From Hydrogenophaga pseudoflava NBRC 102511 (GTDB taxonomy: Bacteria; Pseudomonadota; Gammaproteobacteria; Burkholderiales; Burkholderiaceae_C): a DNA stretch of 64,000 nucleotides. Position 1 is the first letter of the stretch; each line of letters opens with the position of its first letter. Below are positions 1 to 8,059 of this stretch, one piece after another. The notes under the pieces are model-generated. The model did no database searches. It had not been told where the DNA came from and saw only the letters and a list, made by a program, of their open reading frames with translations. The position numbers and the translations under genes were made by a program. The stretch lies in contig NZ_BCWQ01000010.1 of NCBI RefSeq assembly GCF_001592285.1, forward strand, positions 1-64,000, written 5' to 3'.

Positions 1-44
1 TTTTTCAGCTCCAAAACAAAATTGCCGAAACACCAGAACAAAGA

Positions 45-119
<75 letters not shown>

Positions 120-197
120 CAAGACATCCGACACACGCCGGATACCCTGAAATTCAAAATCCACGCCCGCTGGTCAGGCGGAGTCAACAACCAAAGA

Positions 198-271
198 TGG
201 AGCGGGAGACGGGAATCGAACCCGCGTCATCAGCTTGGAAGGCTGGGGTTCTACCATTGAACTACTCCCGC
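198..271 (-). tRNA. tRNA-Gly (TCC anticodon)
   Basis: The minus strand gives a full cloverleaf with acceptor stem GCGGGAG/CTCCCGC, a loop CTTCCAA carrying anticodon TCC, a standard TTCGATT T loop and an encoded CCA end at 198-200. It is the middle gene of the Tyr-Gly-Thr tRNA cluster, separated from tRNA-Tyr by 33 bases and from tRNA-Thr by 78 bases, and is probably part of the same transcript. Confidence 0.95.
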
Positions 272-304
272 ACAGATTTCCATCGCTCTCACATCTGCAG
301 TCAT

Positions 305-390
305 TGGTGGAGGGGGCTGGATTCGAACCAGCGTACTCGCAAGAGGGCAGATTTACAGTCTGCTGCCATTAACCACTCGGCCACCCCTCC
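305..390 (-). tRNA. tRNA-Tyr (GTA anticodon)
   Basis: The minus strand shows an 86-nt class II tRNA with acceptor stem GGAGGGG/CCCCTCC, anticodon GTA, a long variable arm as expected for tRNA-Tyr, a TTCGAAT T loop and an encoded CCA end. It is the first gene of the tRNA cluster. Its 5' end is only 17 bases from the ung stop codon, so its promoter must overlap the 3' end of ung. Confidence 0.95.
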
Positions 391-406
391 ACAAACGCAG
401 CCCGAC

Positions 407-436
407 ATTATGCCACGGTTTTTTTGACCGTGTCAC
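407..436 (-). promoter_or_regulatory. Probable sigma-70 promoter of the tRNA cluster
   Basis: On the minus strand GTGACA (431-436) and CATAAT (407-412) are separated by 18 bases, a good -35/-10 pair. Transcription would start near 400, about 10 bases before the 5' end of mature tRNA-Tyr at 390. The -10 box contains the TAA stop codon of ung. The spacer holds an inverted repeat CACGGT/ACCGTG around an A-rich loop. Assignment is by motif and position only. Confidence 0.6.
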
Positions 437-1205
437 TCAACGCCATCAACGACCAGTCAATTGGAGCAACACCCTGCTCCGCCAGCCACCGGTTCGCCGC
501 ACCAAAGTGGCCACACCCCAGGAACGGGACCGGACCGCGACTGGCAGACAAGGGTGACGGGTGGTTGGCACACAGCACCTTGTGGCGGGACACATCGATC
601 AAGTCGGCCTTCTTCTGGGCGTGAGCCCCCCACAACAAAAACACCTTTGGCACGGCAGATGCACTGCAAGCCTCGATGACGGCATCGGTGAGCACTTCCC
701 AGCCCTGCCCTGCATGACTACCCGCCTGACCATCCTCCACCGTCAGGCAGGTGTTGAGCAGCAACACGCCTTGTCGCGCCCACGGCGCCAGTGAGCCATC
801 TTCCGGCTCCGGCAGTCCGAGGTCACGGCATAGCTCCTTGAAGATGTTGCGCAGGCTCGGGGGTTTGCGCACAACCGATGCCACTGAAAACGCCAGCCCT
901 TCGGCCTGACCTGGCCCGTGATAAGGGTCCTGCCCGACGATCACCACACGGACATCGGCCGGACCTCCCCAGGACAAGGCCCGCAAAGGTTCTGGCGGAT
1001 AGATCACCGCGCCGACCCGCAGGCGTTCGCGAAGGAAAGCCAGCAGCCCCTGTCCGGCCTTGTCCGACCAGAATCGGTCGAGCACCGGGCGCCAGGTCTC
1101 TGCGACCGGCCAACGCGCCGGGTCGATCTCCCTGAGCCAGGGCACCGGATCGGTCGATGGCCGCGTCGGCGCCACGCCGTCCCATTCAAAAGATTCCTGT
1201 CGCAT
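408..1205 (-). CDS. ung: Uracil-DNA glycosylase (family 1)
   Basis: This 265-residue protein removes uracil from DNA as the first step of base excision repair. It shows the family 1 catalytic motif GQDPYHG with the general-base Asp at about residue 93, and the HPSPLSA motif near the C-terminus that intercalates into the minor groove. Length is slightly above the bacterial norm because of an N-terminal extension of about 30 residues. It lies 9 bases downstream of trpC on the same strand, so it is probably the last gene of the trp cluster. Its stop codon overlaps the tRNA promoter. Confidence 0.95.
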   Translation of the reverse strand: MRQESFEWDGVAPTRPSTDPVPWLREIDPARWPVAETWRPVLDRFWSDKAGQGLLAFLRERLRVGAVIYPPEPLRALSWGGPADVRVVIVGQDPYHGPGQAEGLAFSVASVVRKPPSLRNIFKELCRDLGLPEPEDGSLAPWARQGVLLLNTCLTVEDGQAGSHAGQGWEVLTDAVIEACSASAVPKVFLLWGAHAQKKADLIDVSRHKVLCANHPSPLSASRGPVPFLGCGHFGAANRWLAEQGVAPIDWSLMALSDTVKKTVA

Positions 1206-1214
1206 GAACGCGAT

Positions 1215-2015
1215 TCAGGAAAACAGCTCGGCCAGCGCCAGCCCGGGCTCGGGTGCACGCATGAAGGCCTCGCCCACCAGGAAGGCATGCACACCAGCCT
1301 CGCGCATGGTTCGCACATTCTCTCGCCCGAGGATCCCGGACTCGGTGACCAGCAGCCGGTCGGCCGGCACCTCGGGCAGCATGTCCAGGGTGGTTTGCAG
1401 GGTCACTTCGAAAGTGCGCAGGTTCCGGTTGTTGATGCCCAGCAGTGGCGTTTTCAGCCTGAGCGCACGATGCAGCTCGTCGCGGTCGTGCACCTCGACC
1501 AGCACCGCCATGTTCATGCCCATGGCGATGGCCTCCAGGTCGGCCATCTGCGCATCGTCCAGGCAGGCGGCGATCAGCAGGATGCAGTCCGCCCCCATGG
1601 CCCGGGCCTCGTAGACCTGGTAGGGGTCGACCATGAAGTCTTTGCGCAGCACCGGCAGATCGCAGCTGGCTCGCGCCTGCTTGAGGTAGTCCGCGCTGCC
1701 CTGGAAGAACTGGCGGTCGGTCAGCACCGACAGGCAGGCTGCACTGACCCGGCCATCGCCCTCGGCATAGCTCTGGGCAATGTCGGCAGGAATGAAGTCC
1801 TCGCGAATCACGCCCTTGCTCGGACTGGCTTTTTTTATCTCGGCAATCACCGCCGCTTGTCCCGCGGCGATCTTGGCGCGCAACGCACCTTCGAAATCGC
1901 GGGTCAGCACACGGCTTTCGGCATCAAAGCGCATCGCCTCCAACGGCTTCTTCTTGCGCGCGGCGGCGATCTCTTCGCGCTTGACCGCGACGATCTGGTT
2001 CAGGATGTCACTCAT
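1215..2015 (-). CDS. trpC: Indole-3-glycerol phosphate synthase
   Basis: TrpC converts carboxyphenylamino-deoxyribulose phosphate to indole-3-glycerol phosphate in tryptophan synthesis. The 266-residue protein opens with [16 protein letters not shown] and has the usual barrel motifs: KKASPSKG near residue 57, VLRKDFM near 117 and NNRNL near 190. An open frame continues upstream to 2117, but the start at 2015 fits the family N-terminus. That ATG overlaps the stop codon of the short ORF at 2008-2151 (ATGAGTGA arrangement), which suggests translational coupling. It is monofunctional, not fused to trpF. Confidence 0.96.
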   Translation of the reverse strand: MSDILNQIVAVKREEIAAARKKKPLEAMRFDAESRVLTRDFEGALRAKIAAGQAAVIAEIKKASPSKGVIREDFIPADIAQSYAEGDGRVSAACLSVLTDRQFFQGSADYLKQARASCDLPVLRKDFMVDPYQVYEARAMGADCILLIAACLDDAQMADLEAIAMGMNMAVLVEVHDRDELHRALRLKTPLLGINNRNLRTFEVTLQTTLDMLPEVPADRLLVTESGILGRENVRTMREAGVHAFLVGEAFMRAPEPGLALAELFS

Positions 2016-2151
2016 GTTTCTGCGATTCCTCGGGCCGCGGAGTCTGCAGCACCTTCTTGATGACGCGGTGCATGACCACACCGGCGATGATGAACAGGGC
2101 GGAGACGCCCAACGCAATCCAGGCGCCTTCGCTCTGCAGCCACACGGGCAC
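2008..2151 (-). CDS. Short predicted membrane protein between trpD and trpC (47 aa)
   Basis: This ORF is too short for routine calling. It starts at GTG (2149-2151), 8 bases after the trpD stop codon with a GAGG stretch just upstream, and ends in a TGA that overlaps the trpC start by 8 bases. The 47 residues contain one hydrophobic segment (about residues 11-27, [17 protein letters not shown]) followed by a basic stretch HRVIKK and a charged tail, the layout of a small single-pass inner-membrane protein with cytoplasmic C-terminus. The fit in the trpD-trpC gap with start and stop junctions typical of operons supports a real gene. The function is unknown. Confidence 0.65.
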   Translation of the reverse strand: MPVWLQSEGAWIALGVSALFIIAGVVMHRVIKKVLQTPRPEESQKHE

Positions 2152-2159
2152 GGAGCACC

Positions 2160-3227
2160 TCAGACGCCCGCGCCAGCGACAGCCGACTGGGTGAACACCT
2201 GCAGCTCGCGCAGCTTGGCCGCCGCCGCGCCCGATTCAAGGGTTCGGCGCGCCAGCGCAATGCCCTGCGCCATGTCGGGGGCGACGTTGGCCGCGTAGAG
2301 CGCCACGCCGGCGTTGAGCGCCACGATGTCGCGGGCCGCCTTGAGCACTGGATCGTCCCGGTTCTCCAGCACGCCCAGCAGCATCGCCTTGGAGTCCTCG
2401 GGCGTCTCCACGCGCAGCGCGCGGCTGCTGGCCATGGTCAGGCCGAAATCCTCGGGGTGGATTTCGTACTCGGCGATCTCGCCGTTCTTAAGTTCCCCCA
2501 CCATGGTGGCAGCGCCCAGCGACACTTCGTCCATGCCGTCCCGGCCATAGACCACGACCGCATGCTCGGCGCCCAGCCGCTGCAGCGCGCGCACCTGAAT
2601 GCCGACCAGGTCGGGGTGGAACACGCCCATCAGGATGTTGGGCGCCGAGGCCGGATTGGTCAGCGGGCCAAGAATGTTGAAGATGGTCTTGATGCCCAGC
2701 TCGCGGCGCACCGGCGCCACGTTCTTCATGGCCGGGTGGTGGTTGGGGGCGAACATGAAGCCCACACCCACCTCGGCGATGCTGCGCGCGATCACGTCCG
2801 GCGGCAGGTTGATGTTGATGCCCAGGCTCTCCAGCACGTCGGCGCTGCCGCTTTTGCTGGAGACACTGCGTCCGCCGTGCTTGCTGACCTTGGCGCCCGC
2901 AGCGGCAGCCACGAACATGGCGCAGGTGGAGATGTTGAACGTGTGCGAGCCGTCGCCGCCCGTGCCCACGATGTCCACCAGGTGCGTCTTGTCGGCCACA
3001 TGCACCTTGGTCGAGAACTCGCGCATCACCTGAGCAGCGGCGGTGATCTCGCCAATGGTTTCTTTCTTCACGCGCAGCCCGGTGATCAGGGCCGCCATCA
3101 TCACGGGCGACATCTCGCCACCCATGATCATGCGCATGAGGTGCAGCATCTCGTCGTGGAAGATTTCGCGGTGCTCGATGGTGCGCTGCAGGGCTTCCTG
3201 CGGGGTGATCTTGTGGGCGTGGGGCAT
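2160..3227 (-). CDS. trpD: Anthranilate phosphoribosyltransferase
   Basis: TrpD attaches phosphoribosyl from PRPP to anthranilate, the second step of tryptophan synthesis. The 355-residue protein carries the PRPP-binding motif GTGGDG at about residue 94 followed by [14 protein letters not shown], the KHGGRSVSS loop near 120, and an N-terminal helical domain. Length is normal. It lies 15 bases downstream of a LysE-type exporter and 8 bases upstream of the short ORF that precedes trpC, so it is within the minus-strand trp transcript. Confidence 0.97.
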   Translation of the reverse strand: MPHAHKITPQEALQRTIEHREIFHDEMLHLMRMIMGGEMSPVMMAALITGLRVKKETIGEITAAAQVMREFSTKVHVADKTHLVDIVGTGGDGSHTFNISTCAMFVAAAAGAKVSKHGGRSVSSKSGSADVLESLGININLPPDVIARSIAEVGVGFMFAPNHHPAMKNVAPVRRELGIKTIFNILGPLTNPASAPNILMGVFHPDLVGIQVRALQRLGAEHAVVVYGRDGMDEVSLGAATMVGELKNGEIAEYEIHPEDFGLTMASSRALRVETPEDSKAMLLGVLENRDDPVLKAARDIVALNAGVALYAANVAPDMAQGIALARRTLESGAAAAKLRELQVFTQSAVAGAGV

Positions 3228-3242
3228 GGGGGTCTCCGGAAA

Positions 3243-3896
3243 TCAGCGGGAAGGATTGTCGGACAGGGCGAGCTTGAGGCCAAAGCCGATGAACATGAGG
3301 CCGGCCGCGCGGTCCATCCAGTGCATGGCGCGCTGCACCGCACCAACGCGGCGCGAGGCCCAGCCGGCCAGCCAGGCGTAGCCGAAGTTGATCGGCAGCG
3401 AGTTCAGGTTGAACAGCAGACCCAGCAGCAGAAAGGCGGTCACCTTGTCCTCGGTGCCCGGCGCGATGAACTGCGGCACAAAGGCCAGGAAGAACAGCGC
3501 CACCTTGGGGTTCAGGACATTGGTCAGAAAACCTTGGCGGTACACGCGCCACAGATTCACCGCCGCCACCTCCGCGCTCACGCCCGCCGGCACGATGGAA
3601 GAACCACCGCCCTTGGCCAGCAGCAACTTGACGCCCATCCACATCAGGTAAGCCGCACCCGCCCACTTGAGCAAGGTGAAAGCTGTGGCTGAGGTGGCCA
3701 GCAACGCGCCGACGCCGAGGGCGGCGGCAAACACGTGGACGAAACAGCCGCTGACGACCCCCAGCGCGGCCACCATGCCGGCCCGCACACCGCTCTTGAG
3801 CGCGCTGCTGACGATGTAGAGCACATCGGGACCGGGCGTGAGGTTGAGCAGCCAGCCCGCCGCGATGAACATGAGAAGTTGCGTCGAATCGGGCAT
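3243..3896 (-). CDS. LysE/RhtB family amino-acid exporter
   Basis: The 217-residue protein is a six-helix inner-membrane exporter of the LysE/RhtB family. The first helix ends in the conserved NLTPGPDVLYI motif (about residues 17-27); further hydrophobic stretches follow near 40-60, 70-90, 115-135, 150-175 and 185-205. The start at 3896 gives the normal N-terminus; a longer open frame to 4019 lies within ltaE and is rejected. It sits between ltaE (19 bases upstream) and trpD, so it is co-transcribed with tryptophan genes. Substrate cannot be read from sequence. A neutral amino acid such as threonine is plausible given ltaE. Confidence 0.9.
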   Translation of the reverse strand: MPDSTQLLMFIAAGWLLNLTPGPDVLYIVSSALKSGVRAGMVAALGVVSGCFVHVFAAALGVGALLATSATAFTLLKWAGAAYLMWMGVKLLLAKGGGSSIVPAGVSAEVAAVNLWRVYRQGFLTNVLNPKVALFFLAFVPQFIAPGTEDKVTAFLLLGLLFNLNSLPINFGYAWLAGWASRRVGAVQRAMHWMDRAAGLMFIGFGLKLALSDNPSR

Positions 3897-3915
3897 GGCG
3901 TTGTTCCTGGACCGA

Positions 3916-4989
3916 TCAGTAGGGGCCGGTGCGCCCGGCTGCGGTGCCCGCTGCGGGCGCCTCGACAAAGAAGCGGCGCACGGTGGCGAGGGCATGGTCG
4001 ATGCCAGCGGTGTCCACATCGAGGTGGGTCACGAAACGCAGGCCGATCAGCCCGGTGGCCAGCACGCCGTGCGCTTTCAAGAACTCCAGCAACGCCGGAC
4101 CTTGGCCATCGGCCACGTCGACGAAGACGATGTTGGTTTCAGCCGATTTCACCGTCAGACCATCGATGCCGCGCAGGCCGTCGGCCAGCCGCCGCGCGTT
4201 GGCGTGGTCTTCGACCAGACGCTCCGCATGGTGATCCAGCGCGTGCAGCGCGCAGGCTGCCAGCAGTCCCGCTTGGCGCAGGCCGCCGCCGGCCATCTTG
4301 CGGATGCGGCGCGCGCGCGCAATCAGTTCGTGCGACCCGCACAGGGCCGACCCCACCGGTGCGCCTAGGCCCTTGCTGAAGCAGACGGACAGGCTGTCGA
4401 AGTGGTCGGCAATCTCGCGCAGGCGGGCGAACGTGGTCTGCTCCGGCGCGGCCGACGCGACAGCAGCGTTGAACACGCGCGCGCCGTCCAGATGCGTATT
4501 GAGGCCCTTCTCCCGAGCCAGTGCTGTCGCGGTGCGCAGGTATTCGTCCGGCATCACGTGGCCGTTCCAGGTGTTCTCCAGACACAGCAACCGGGTGCGC
4601 GCGAAGTGCGGATCGTCGGGTTTGATGGCCGCGGCAATGTCGGGGAGCGCCATGCGACCTTGCGCATCCTGTGTCAGCGGCTGCGGCTGGACACTGCCGA
4701 ACACCGCCGCGCCGCCACCCTCGTAGCGGTAGGTGTGGGCCAGCTGACCGACGATGTACTCGTCACCGCGTCCGCAATGCGCCAGGATGCCGCAGAGGTT
4801 GCTCTGCGTGCCCGAGGGCATGAACAGCGCGGCCTCCTTGCCGGTCAGCGCTGCCATGCGTTCCTGCAGCGCGTTGACCGTCGGATCATCGCCGAACACA
4901 TCGTCGCCCAGCGGCGCGGCCATCATGGCCTCCCGCATGGCGGCCGTGGGTTGGGTGACAGTGTCGCTGCGCAGATCGACAGTTTTCAT
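3916..4989 (-). CDS. ltaE: Low-specificity L-threonine aldolase
   Basis: This PLP enzyme of fold type I cleaves L-threonine or L-allo-threonine to glycine and acetaldehyde. The 357-residue protein starts [15 protein letters not shown], with [11 protein letters not shown] near residue 28, the cofactor phosphate site SGTQSN near 60, and the PLP lysine in the motif [14 protein letters not shown] at about residue 200. Its ATG overlaps the trpG stop (ATGA), so it is coupled to tryptophan genes although it has no step in that pathway. The C-terminal 10 residues are low complexity. Confidence 0.93.
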   Translation of the reverse strand: MKTVDLRSDTVTQPTAAMREAMMAAPLGDDVFGDDPTVNALQERMAALTGKEAALFMPSGTQSNLCGILAHCGRGDEYIVGQLAHTYRYEGGGAAVFGSVQPQPLTQDAQGRMALPDIAAAIKPDDPHFARTRLLCLENTWNGHVMPDEYLRTATALAREKGLNTHLDGARVFNAAVASAAPEQTTFARLREIADHFDSLSVCFSKGLGAPVGSALCGSHELIARARRIRKMAGGGLRQAGLLAACALHALDHHAERLVEDHANARRLADGLRGIDGLTVKSAETNIVFVDVADGQGPALLEFLKAHGVLATGLIGLRFVTHLDVDTAGIDHALATVRRFFVEAPAAGTAAGRTGPY

Positions 4990-5585
4990 GCCTGCTCCAG
5001 GAAGTTCTTGAGCATGGCGTGCCCGTGCTCGGTCAGGATGCTCTCGGGGTGGAACTGCACGCCTTCGATGGCCAGGGTCTTGTGCTTGACGCCCATGATC
5101 TCGCCGTCCGGCGTCCAGGCCGTCACCTTGAGGCAGTCGGGGCAGCTTTCGCGTTCGATGGCCAGCGAGTGGTATCGGTTGACCGTGAACTGCTCGGGCA
5201 GGTTCGCGAACACGCCCTCCTGCGTCGTGGTAATCACGCTGGTCTTGCCGTGCATCAGCTCCTGCGCGCGGATGATCTTGCCGCCGAAGGCTGCTCCGAC
5301 AGCCTGATGACCCAGGCAGACGCCGAGGATGGGCAGCTTGCCGGCAAAGTGCTGGATGGCCGGCACCGAGATGCCGGCCTCGGCCGGCGAGCAGGGGCCG
5401 GGCGAGATGACCAGGCGGTCGATCTGGCCGGCGTCGAGCCGGCGCTGGATCTCGTCCACCGTGATCTCGTCGTTGCGCACGACGGTCACGTCGGCACCCA
5501 ATTCACCGAAGTACTGCACGATGTTGAAGGTGAACGAGTCGTAGTTGTCCACCATGAGCAGCTGGATTTTTTTGTTCGTGGTCAT
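4986..5585 (-). CDS. trpG: Anthranilate synthase component II (glutamine amidotransferase)
   Basis: TrpG releases ammonia from glutamine for TrpE. The 199-residue class I amidotransferase has the [17 protein letters not shown]-terminus, the oxyanion motif SPGPCSP, the nucleophile Cys in GVCLGHQ (about residue 85), and the catalytic His-Glu in VQFHPES (about 177-179). A longer frame runs upstream into trpE, but the ATG at 5585, 5 bases after the trpE stop, fits the family. Its stop codon overlaps the ltaE start. Confidence 0.97.
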   Translation of the reverse strand: MTTNKKIQLLMVDNYDSFTFNIVQYFGELGADVTVVRNDEITVDEIQRRLDAGQIDRLVISPGPCSPAEAGISVPAIQHFAGKLPILGVCLGHQAVGAAFGGKIIRAQELMHGKTSVITTTQEGVFANLPEQFTVNRYHSLAIERESCPDCLKVTAWTPDGEIMGVKHKTLAIEGVQFHPESILTEHGHAMLKNFLEQA

Positions 5586-5590
5586 AGCGT

Positions 5591-7090
5591 TCACTCCAGA
5601 CCTTCTTCCACCAGTTCCGCGGCCCGCAGCAGCGCCCGCGCCTTGTGTTCGGTTTCCCTCCATTCCATCTCGGGCACCGAGTCGGCCACCACACCGGCCG
5701 CGGCCTGCACGTGCAGGGTCTGGTCCTTGATGATCGCGGTGCGGATGGCGATCGCCACGTCCATGTCGCCGGCGTAGCTGAGATACCCGCAGGCGCCGCC
5801 GTAAATGCCGCGCTTGACCGGCTCGAGCTGGTCGATCAGTTCCATGGCATGCACCTTGGGCGCACCGGTCAGCGTGCCGGCCGGGAAGGTGGCCTTGAGC
5901 ACGTCCATGTTGGTCATGCCGTCGTTCAGCACGCCCTCGACGTTGCTCACGATGTGCATGACGTGGCTGTAGCGCTCGACCACGAAGGCCTCGGTCACCT
6001 TGACCGTGCCGATCTTGGCGATGCGGCCGATGTCGTTGCGCGCCAGATCGATCAGCATCACATGCTCGGCGCGCTCCTTGGGATCGGCCAGCAGCTCGAC
6101 CTCGGTCGCCTTGTCCTTCTCGGGCGTGGCGCCGCGCGGGCGGGTGCCGGCCAGCGGGCGGATGATGACCTTCTGCCCCTCTTCCGTGTGCTCCTGGCGC
6201 ACCAGGATCTCGGGCGACGCCCCCACCACGTGGAAATTCCCGAAGTGGTAGTAGTACATGTAGGGGCTGGGGTTGAGCGAGCGCAGCGCACGGTAGAGCG
6301 ACAGCGGCGACTCGGTGTAGCGCTTGCTGATGCGCTGGCCCACCTGCACCTGCATGAAGTCGCCCGCGGCGATCAGTTCCTTGGCGCGTTCGACCGATTT
6401 CAGGTACTCGTCCTTGGCGAAGCTGCGCTGGGCCGGATGGCTCTGGCTGGGTTTGACCACCGGCGCCGCCACCGAGTATTTGAGTGCCTCCTTGAGCTCG
6501 CGCAGGCGCTTCTTGGCGTTGGCGTAGGCCTCCGGCTGGGCCGGGTCGGCGTAGACGATCAGGTAGAGCTTGCCCGAGAGGTTGTCGATGACCGCCAGTT
6601 CCTCGCACTGCAGCAGCAGGATGTCGGGTGTACCCAGCGTGTCGGGCGGACAGGTGTGTTCCAGCTTCTTCTCGATGTAGCGCACCGCGTCGTAACCGAA
6701 ATAGCCCGCCAGACCGCCGCAGAAACGCGGCAGGCCTGGCCGCAGCGCGACCTTGAAGCGCTGCTGGTAGGCGGCGATGAAGTCCAGCGGGTTGCCGTGG
6801 TTCGTTTCGACCACCACGCCGTCGCGGACCACCTCGGTCCTGGCCTCGGCACCGAAACCGCTGGCGCGCAGCAGGGTGCGGGCAGGCAGGCCGATGAAGC
6901 TGTAGCGACCGAAGCGCTCGCCGCCAACGACGGATTCGAGCAGGAAACTGTTGGCGCCATCGCCCCGGCCATGGGCCAGCTTGAGGTACAGCGAGAGCGG
7001 GGTTTCGAGGTCCGCGAAGGCCTCGACCATCAGCGGGATGCGGTTGTAGCCCTGTTGCGTGAGGCTCTTGAATTCGAGTTCGGTGATCAC
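5591..7090 (-). CDS. trpE: Anthranilate synthase component I
   Basis: TrpE makes anthranilate from chorismate with ammonia delivered by TrpG and is the committed, tryptophan-inhibited step. The 499-residue protein starts [20 protein letters not shown]. The allosteric site motif LLES is at about residues 51-54, and the chorismate-binding domain holds the motifs [27 protein letters not shown] and [11 protein letters not shown]. Length and start are normal. It is the first enzyme gene of the minus-strand cluster and is preceded by a 220-base leader with a Trp-containing short ORF. Confidence 0.97.
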   Translation of the reverse strand: MITELEFKSLTQQGYNRIPLMVEAFADLETPLSLYLKLAHGRGDGANSFLLESVVGGERFGRYSFIGLPARTLLRASGFGAEARTEVVRDGVVVETNHGNPLDFIAAYQQRFKVALRPGLPRFCGGLAGYFGYDAVRYIEKKLEHTCPPDTLGTPDILLLQCEELAVIDNLSGKLYLIVYADPAQPEAYANAKKRLRELKEALKYSVAAPVVKPSQSHPAQRSFAKDEYLKSVERAKELIAAGDFMQVQVGQRISKRYTESPLSLYRALRSLNPSPYMYYYHFGNFHVVGASPEILVRQEHTEEGQKVIIRPLAGTRPRGATPEKDKATEVELLADPKERAEHVMLIDLARNDIGRIAKIGTVKVTEAFVVERYSHVMHIVSNVEGVLNDGMTNMDVLKATFPAGTLTGAPKVHAMELIDQLEPVKRGIYGGACGYLSYAGDMDVAIAIRTAIIKDQTLHVQAAAGVVADSVPEMEWRETEHKARALLRAAELVEEGLE

Positions 7091-7140
7091 GGTTCTTGCT
7101 CCGGGGTGCCTGGGCGGTGCCAGGGACCGTCTGTGAGGGA

Positions 7141-7159
7141 TGCAGCCGGATCGGCTGCA
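7141..7159 (-). other. Perfect hairpin in the trpE leader
   Basis: TGCAGCCGGATCGGCTGCA is an 8-bp perfect stem with a 3-base loop, about 50 bases upstream of the trpE start codon. No run of T follows it on the minus strand, so it is not a classical intrinsic terminator. In a leader regulated by a Trp-codon ORF it could be one of the competing structures, or it could affect RNA stability. The role is inferred. Confidence 0.5.
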
Positions 7160-7225
7160 GGCTTGCGGGGCGCTGGACGGACGCTGCGGGCCGGCCCGTG
7201 CCCCTTCAGAGGGGGGAGTGCACGT

Positions 7226-7309
7226 TTACGCTGGCTTGCGCCAGGGCCAGGCTCCCCGACCATTGCGGCCAGGTGCGAAACCTGCAGAGAACGTGAGAGA
7301 AGCGAACAT
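7226..7309 (-). CDS. trpL: Putative trp leader peptide (27 aa, Trp-Pro-Trp near the end)
   Basis: An ATG at 7307-7309 opens a 27-codon ORF that ends in TAA at 7226-7228, 135 bases upstream of trpE. Codons 21-23 read TGG CCC TGG, four codons before the stop, the layout of leader peptides that sense charged tRNA-Trp. The Trp codons lie in a sequence that can pair with itself (CTGGC GCAA GCCAG). An intrinsic terminator with a T tract is not visible downstream, and the TGC-TACACT -10-like box at 7318-7323 would put the transcript start almost on the start codon, so another promoter or a leaderless start would be needed. Call rests on position and Trp codons. Confidence 0.45.
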   Translation of the reverse strand: MFASLTFSAGFAPGRNGRGAWPWRKPA

Positions 7310-7424
7310 GACGGCGCAGTGTAGCAAAGCGCGTCGCCTGCGAGGCGCCGGTCATCGACCGGCAAACACCTCAGGGTCATCCCGAGCTTGTTTCCGGTTC
7401 CGGGTTTGCGGACAATGCAAAAAC

Positions 7425-7436
7425 GAACGATCGTTC
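7425..7436. promoter_or_regulatory. Perfect palindrome upstream of the chalcone-isomerase-like gene
   Basis: GAACGATCGTTC is a perfect 12-bp palindrome 17 bases upstream of the start codon at 7454. It lies in the core promoter region and resembles TetR-family half-site arrangements (AACGATCGTT). No tetR-type gene is adjacent. The binding protein is unknown. Confidence 0.45.
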
Positions 7437-7453
7437 TATTTGGAGCCATCCCC

Positions 7454-8059
7454 ATGAACACGCCACGTCTTCACCTGTTTGTGCCCCGGCTCGTCCTGGC
7501 GAGCGCCTTGGCCGTGGCCAGCCTGCCGACCCTGGCTGCGACGGTGGAGGTGGCAGGCGTCAAGCTCGAAGACCGGGTGACATTGGCCGGAAAGCCCCTG
7601 ACCCTCAACGGTGCCGGCGTCCGCTACAAGGCGGTGTTCAAGGTCTACACCGCTGGCTTCTACGTGGAGAAGCCCGCCAGCACAACCGACGCGCTGCTGG
7701 ACCAGCCCGGCCCCAAGCGCATGACCATCACCATGCTGCGCGACATCGACTCGGCAGAACTGGGCAAGCTGTTCTCCCGCGGCATGGAAGACAACATGGA
7801 AAAGGGCAGCTTTGCCAAGCTCATCCCGGGCGTGATGCGCATGAGCCAGGTGTTCACCAACCACAAGGTGCTCAAGACAGGCGAGAACTTCATGCTCGAC
7901 TGGATTCCCGGCACCGGGACCGTGCTCACGGTCAAAGGCCAGGTGGAAGGCGAGCCGTTCCGGGAACCGGAGTTCTTCGAGGCCCTGATGCGCATCTGGC
8001 TCGGCCCCAAGCCGGCCGACTGGCAGCTCAAGGACGCCCTGCTCGGGATCAAGAAGTAA
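7454..8059 (+). CDS. Chalcone isomerase-like periplasmic protein
   Basis: The 201-residue product has a signal peptide (MNTPRLHLFVPRLVLASALAVASLPTLA, cleavage after about residue 28) followed by a chalcone-isomerase-like domain: LAGKPLTLNGAGVRYKAVFKVYTAGFYVEKPA is the typical first half, and DWIPGTGTV and MRIWLGPKPADWQLKDALLG are in the second. Bacterial members are not known to act on flavonoids; fatty-acid binding is the usual suggestion. The ATG at 7454 fits the signal peptide better than the in-frame upstream ATGs at 7388 and 7415. It is divergent from trpE and its 3' end overlaps gph by 11 bases. Confidence 0.85.
   Translation: MNTPRLHLFVPRLVLASALAVASLPTLAATVEVAGVKLEDRVTLAGKPLTLNGAGVRYKAVFKVYTAGFYVEKPASTTDALLDQPGPKRMTITMLRDIDSAELGKLFSRGMEDNMEKGSFAKLIPGVMRMSQVFTNHKVLKTGENFMLDWIPGTGTVLTVKGQVEGEPFREPEFFEALMRIWLGPKPADWQLKDALLGIKK

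Noticed and set aside
7141-7240. Classical intrinsic attenuator in the trpE leader
   Set aside because: Several hairpins are present but none is followed by a T-rich tract on the minus strand, so only the leader ORF is proposed.
7155-7290. Possible degenerate copy of the dispersed 3'-end repeat in the trpE leader
   Set aside because: A CCCCTTCAGAGGGG hairpin and some GC blocks resemble the repeat, but the order and the second hairpin do not match, so I do not count it as a copy.
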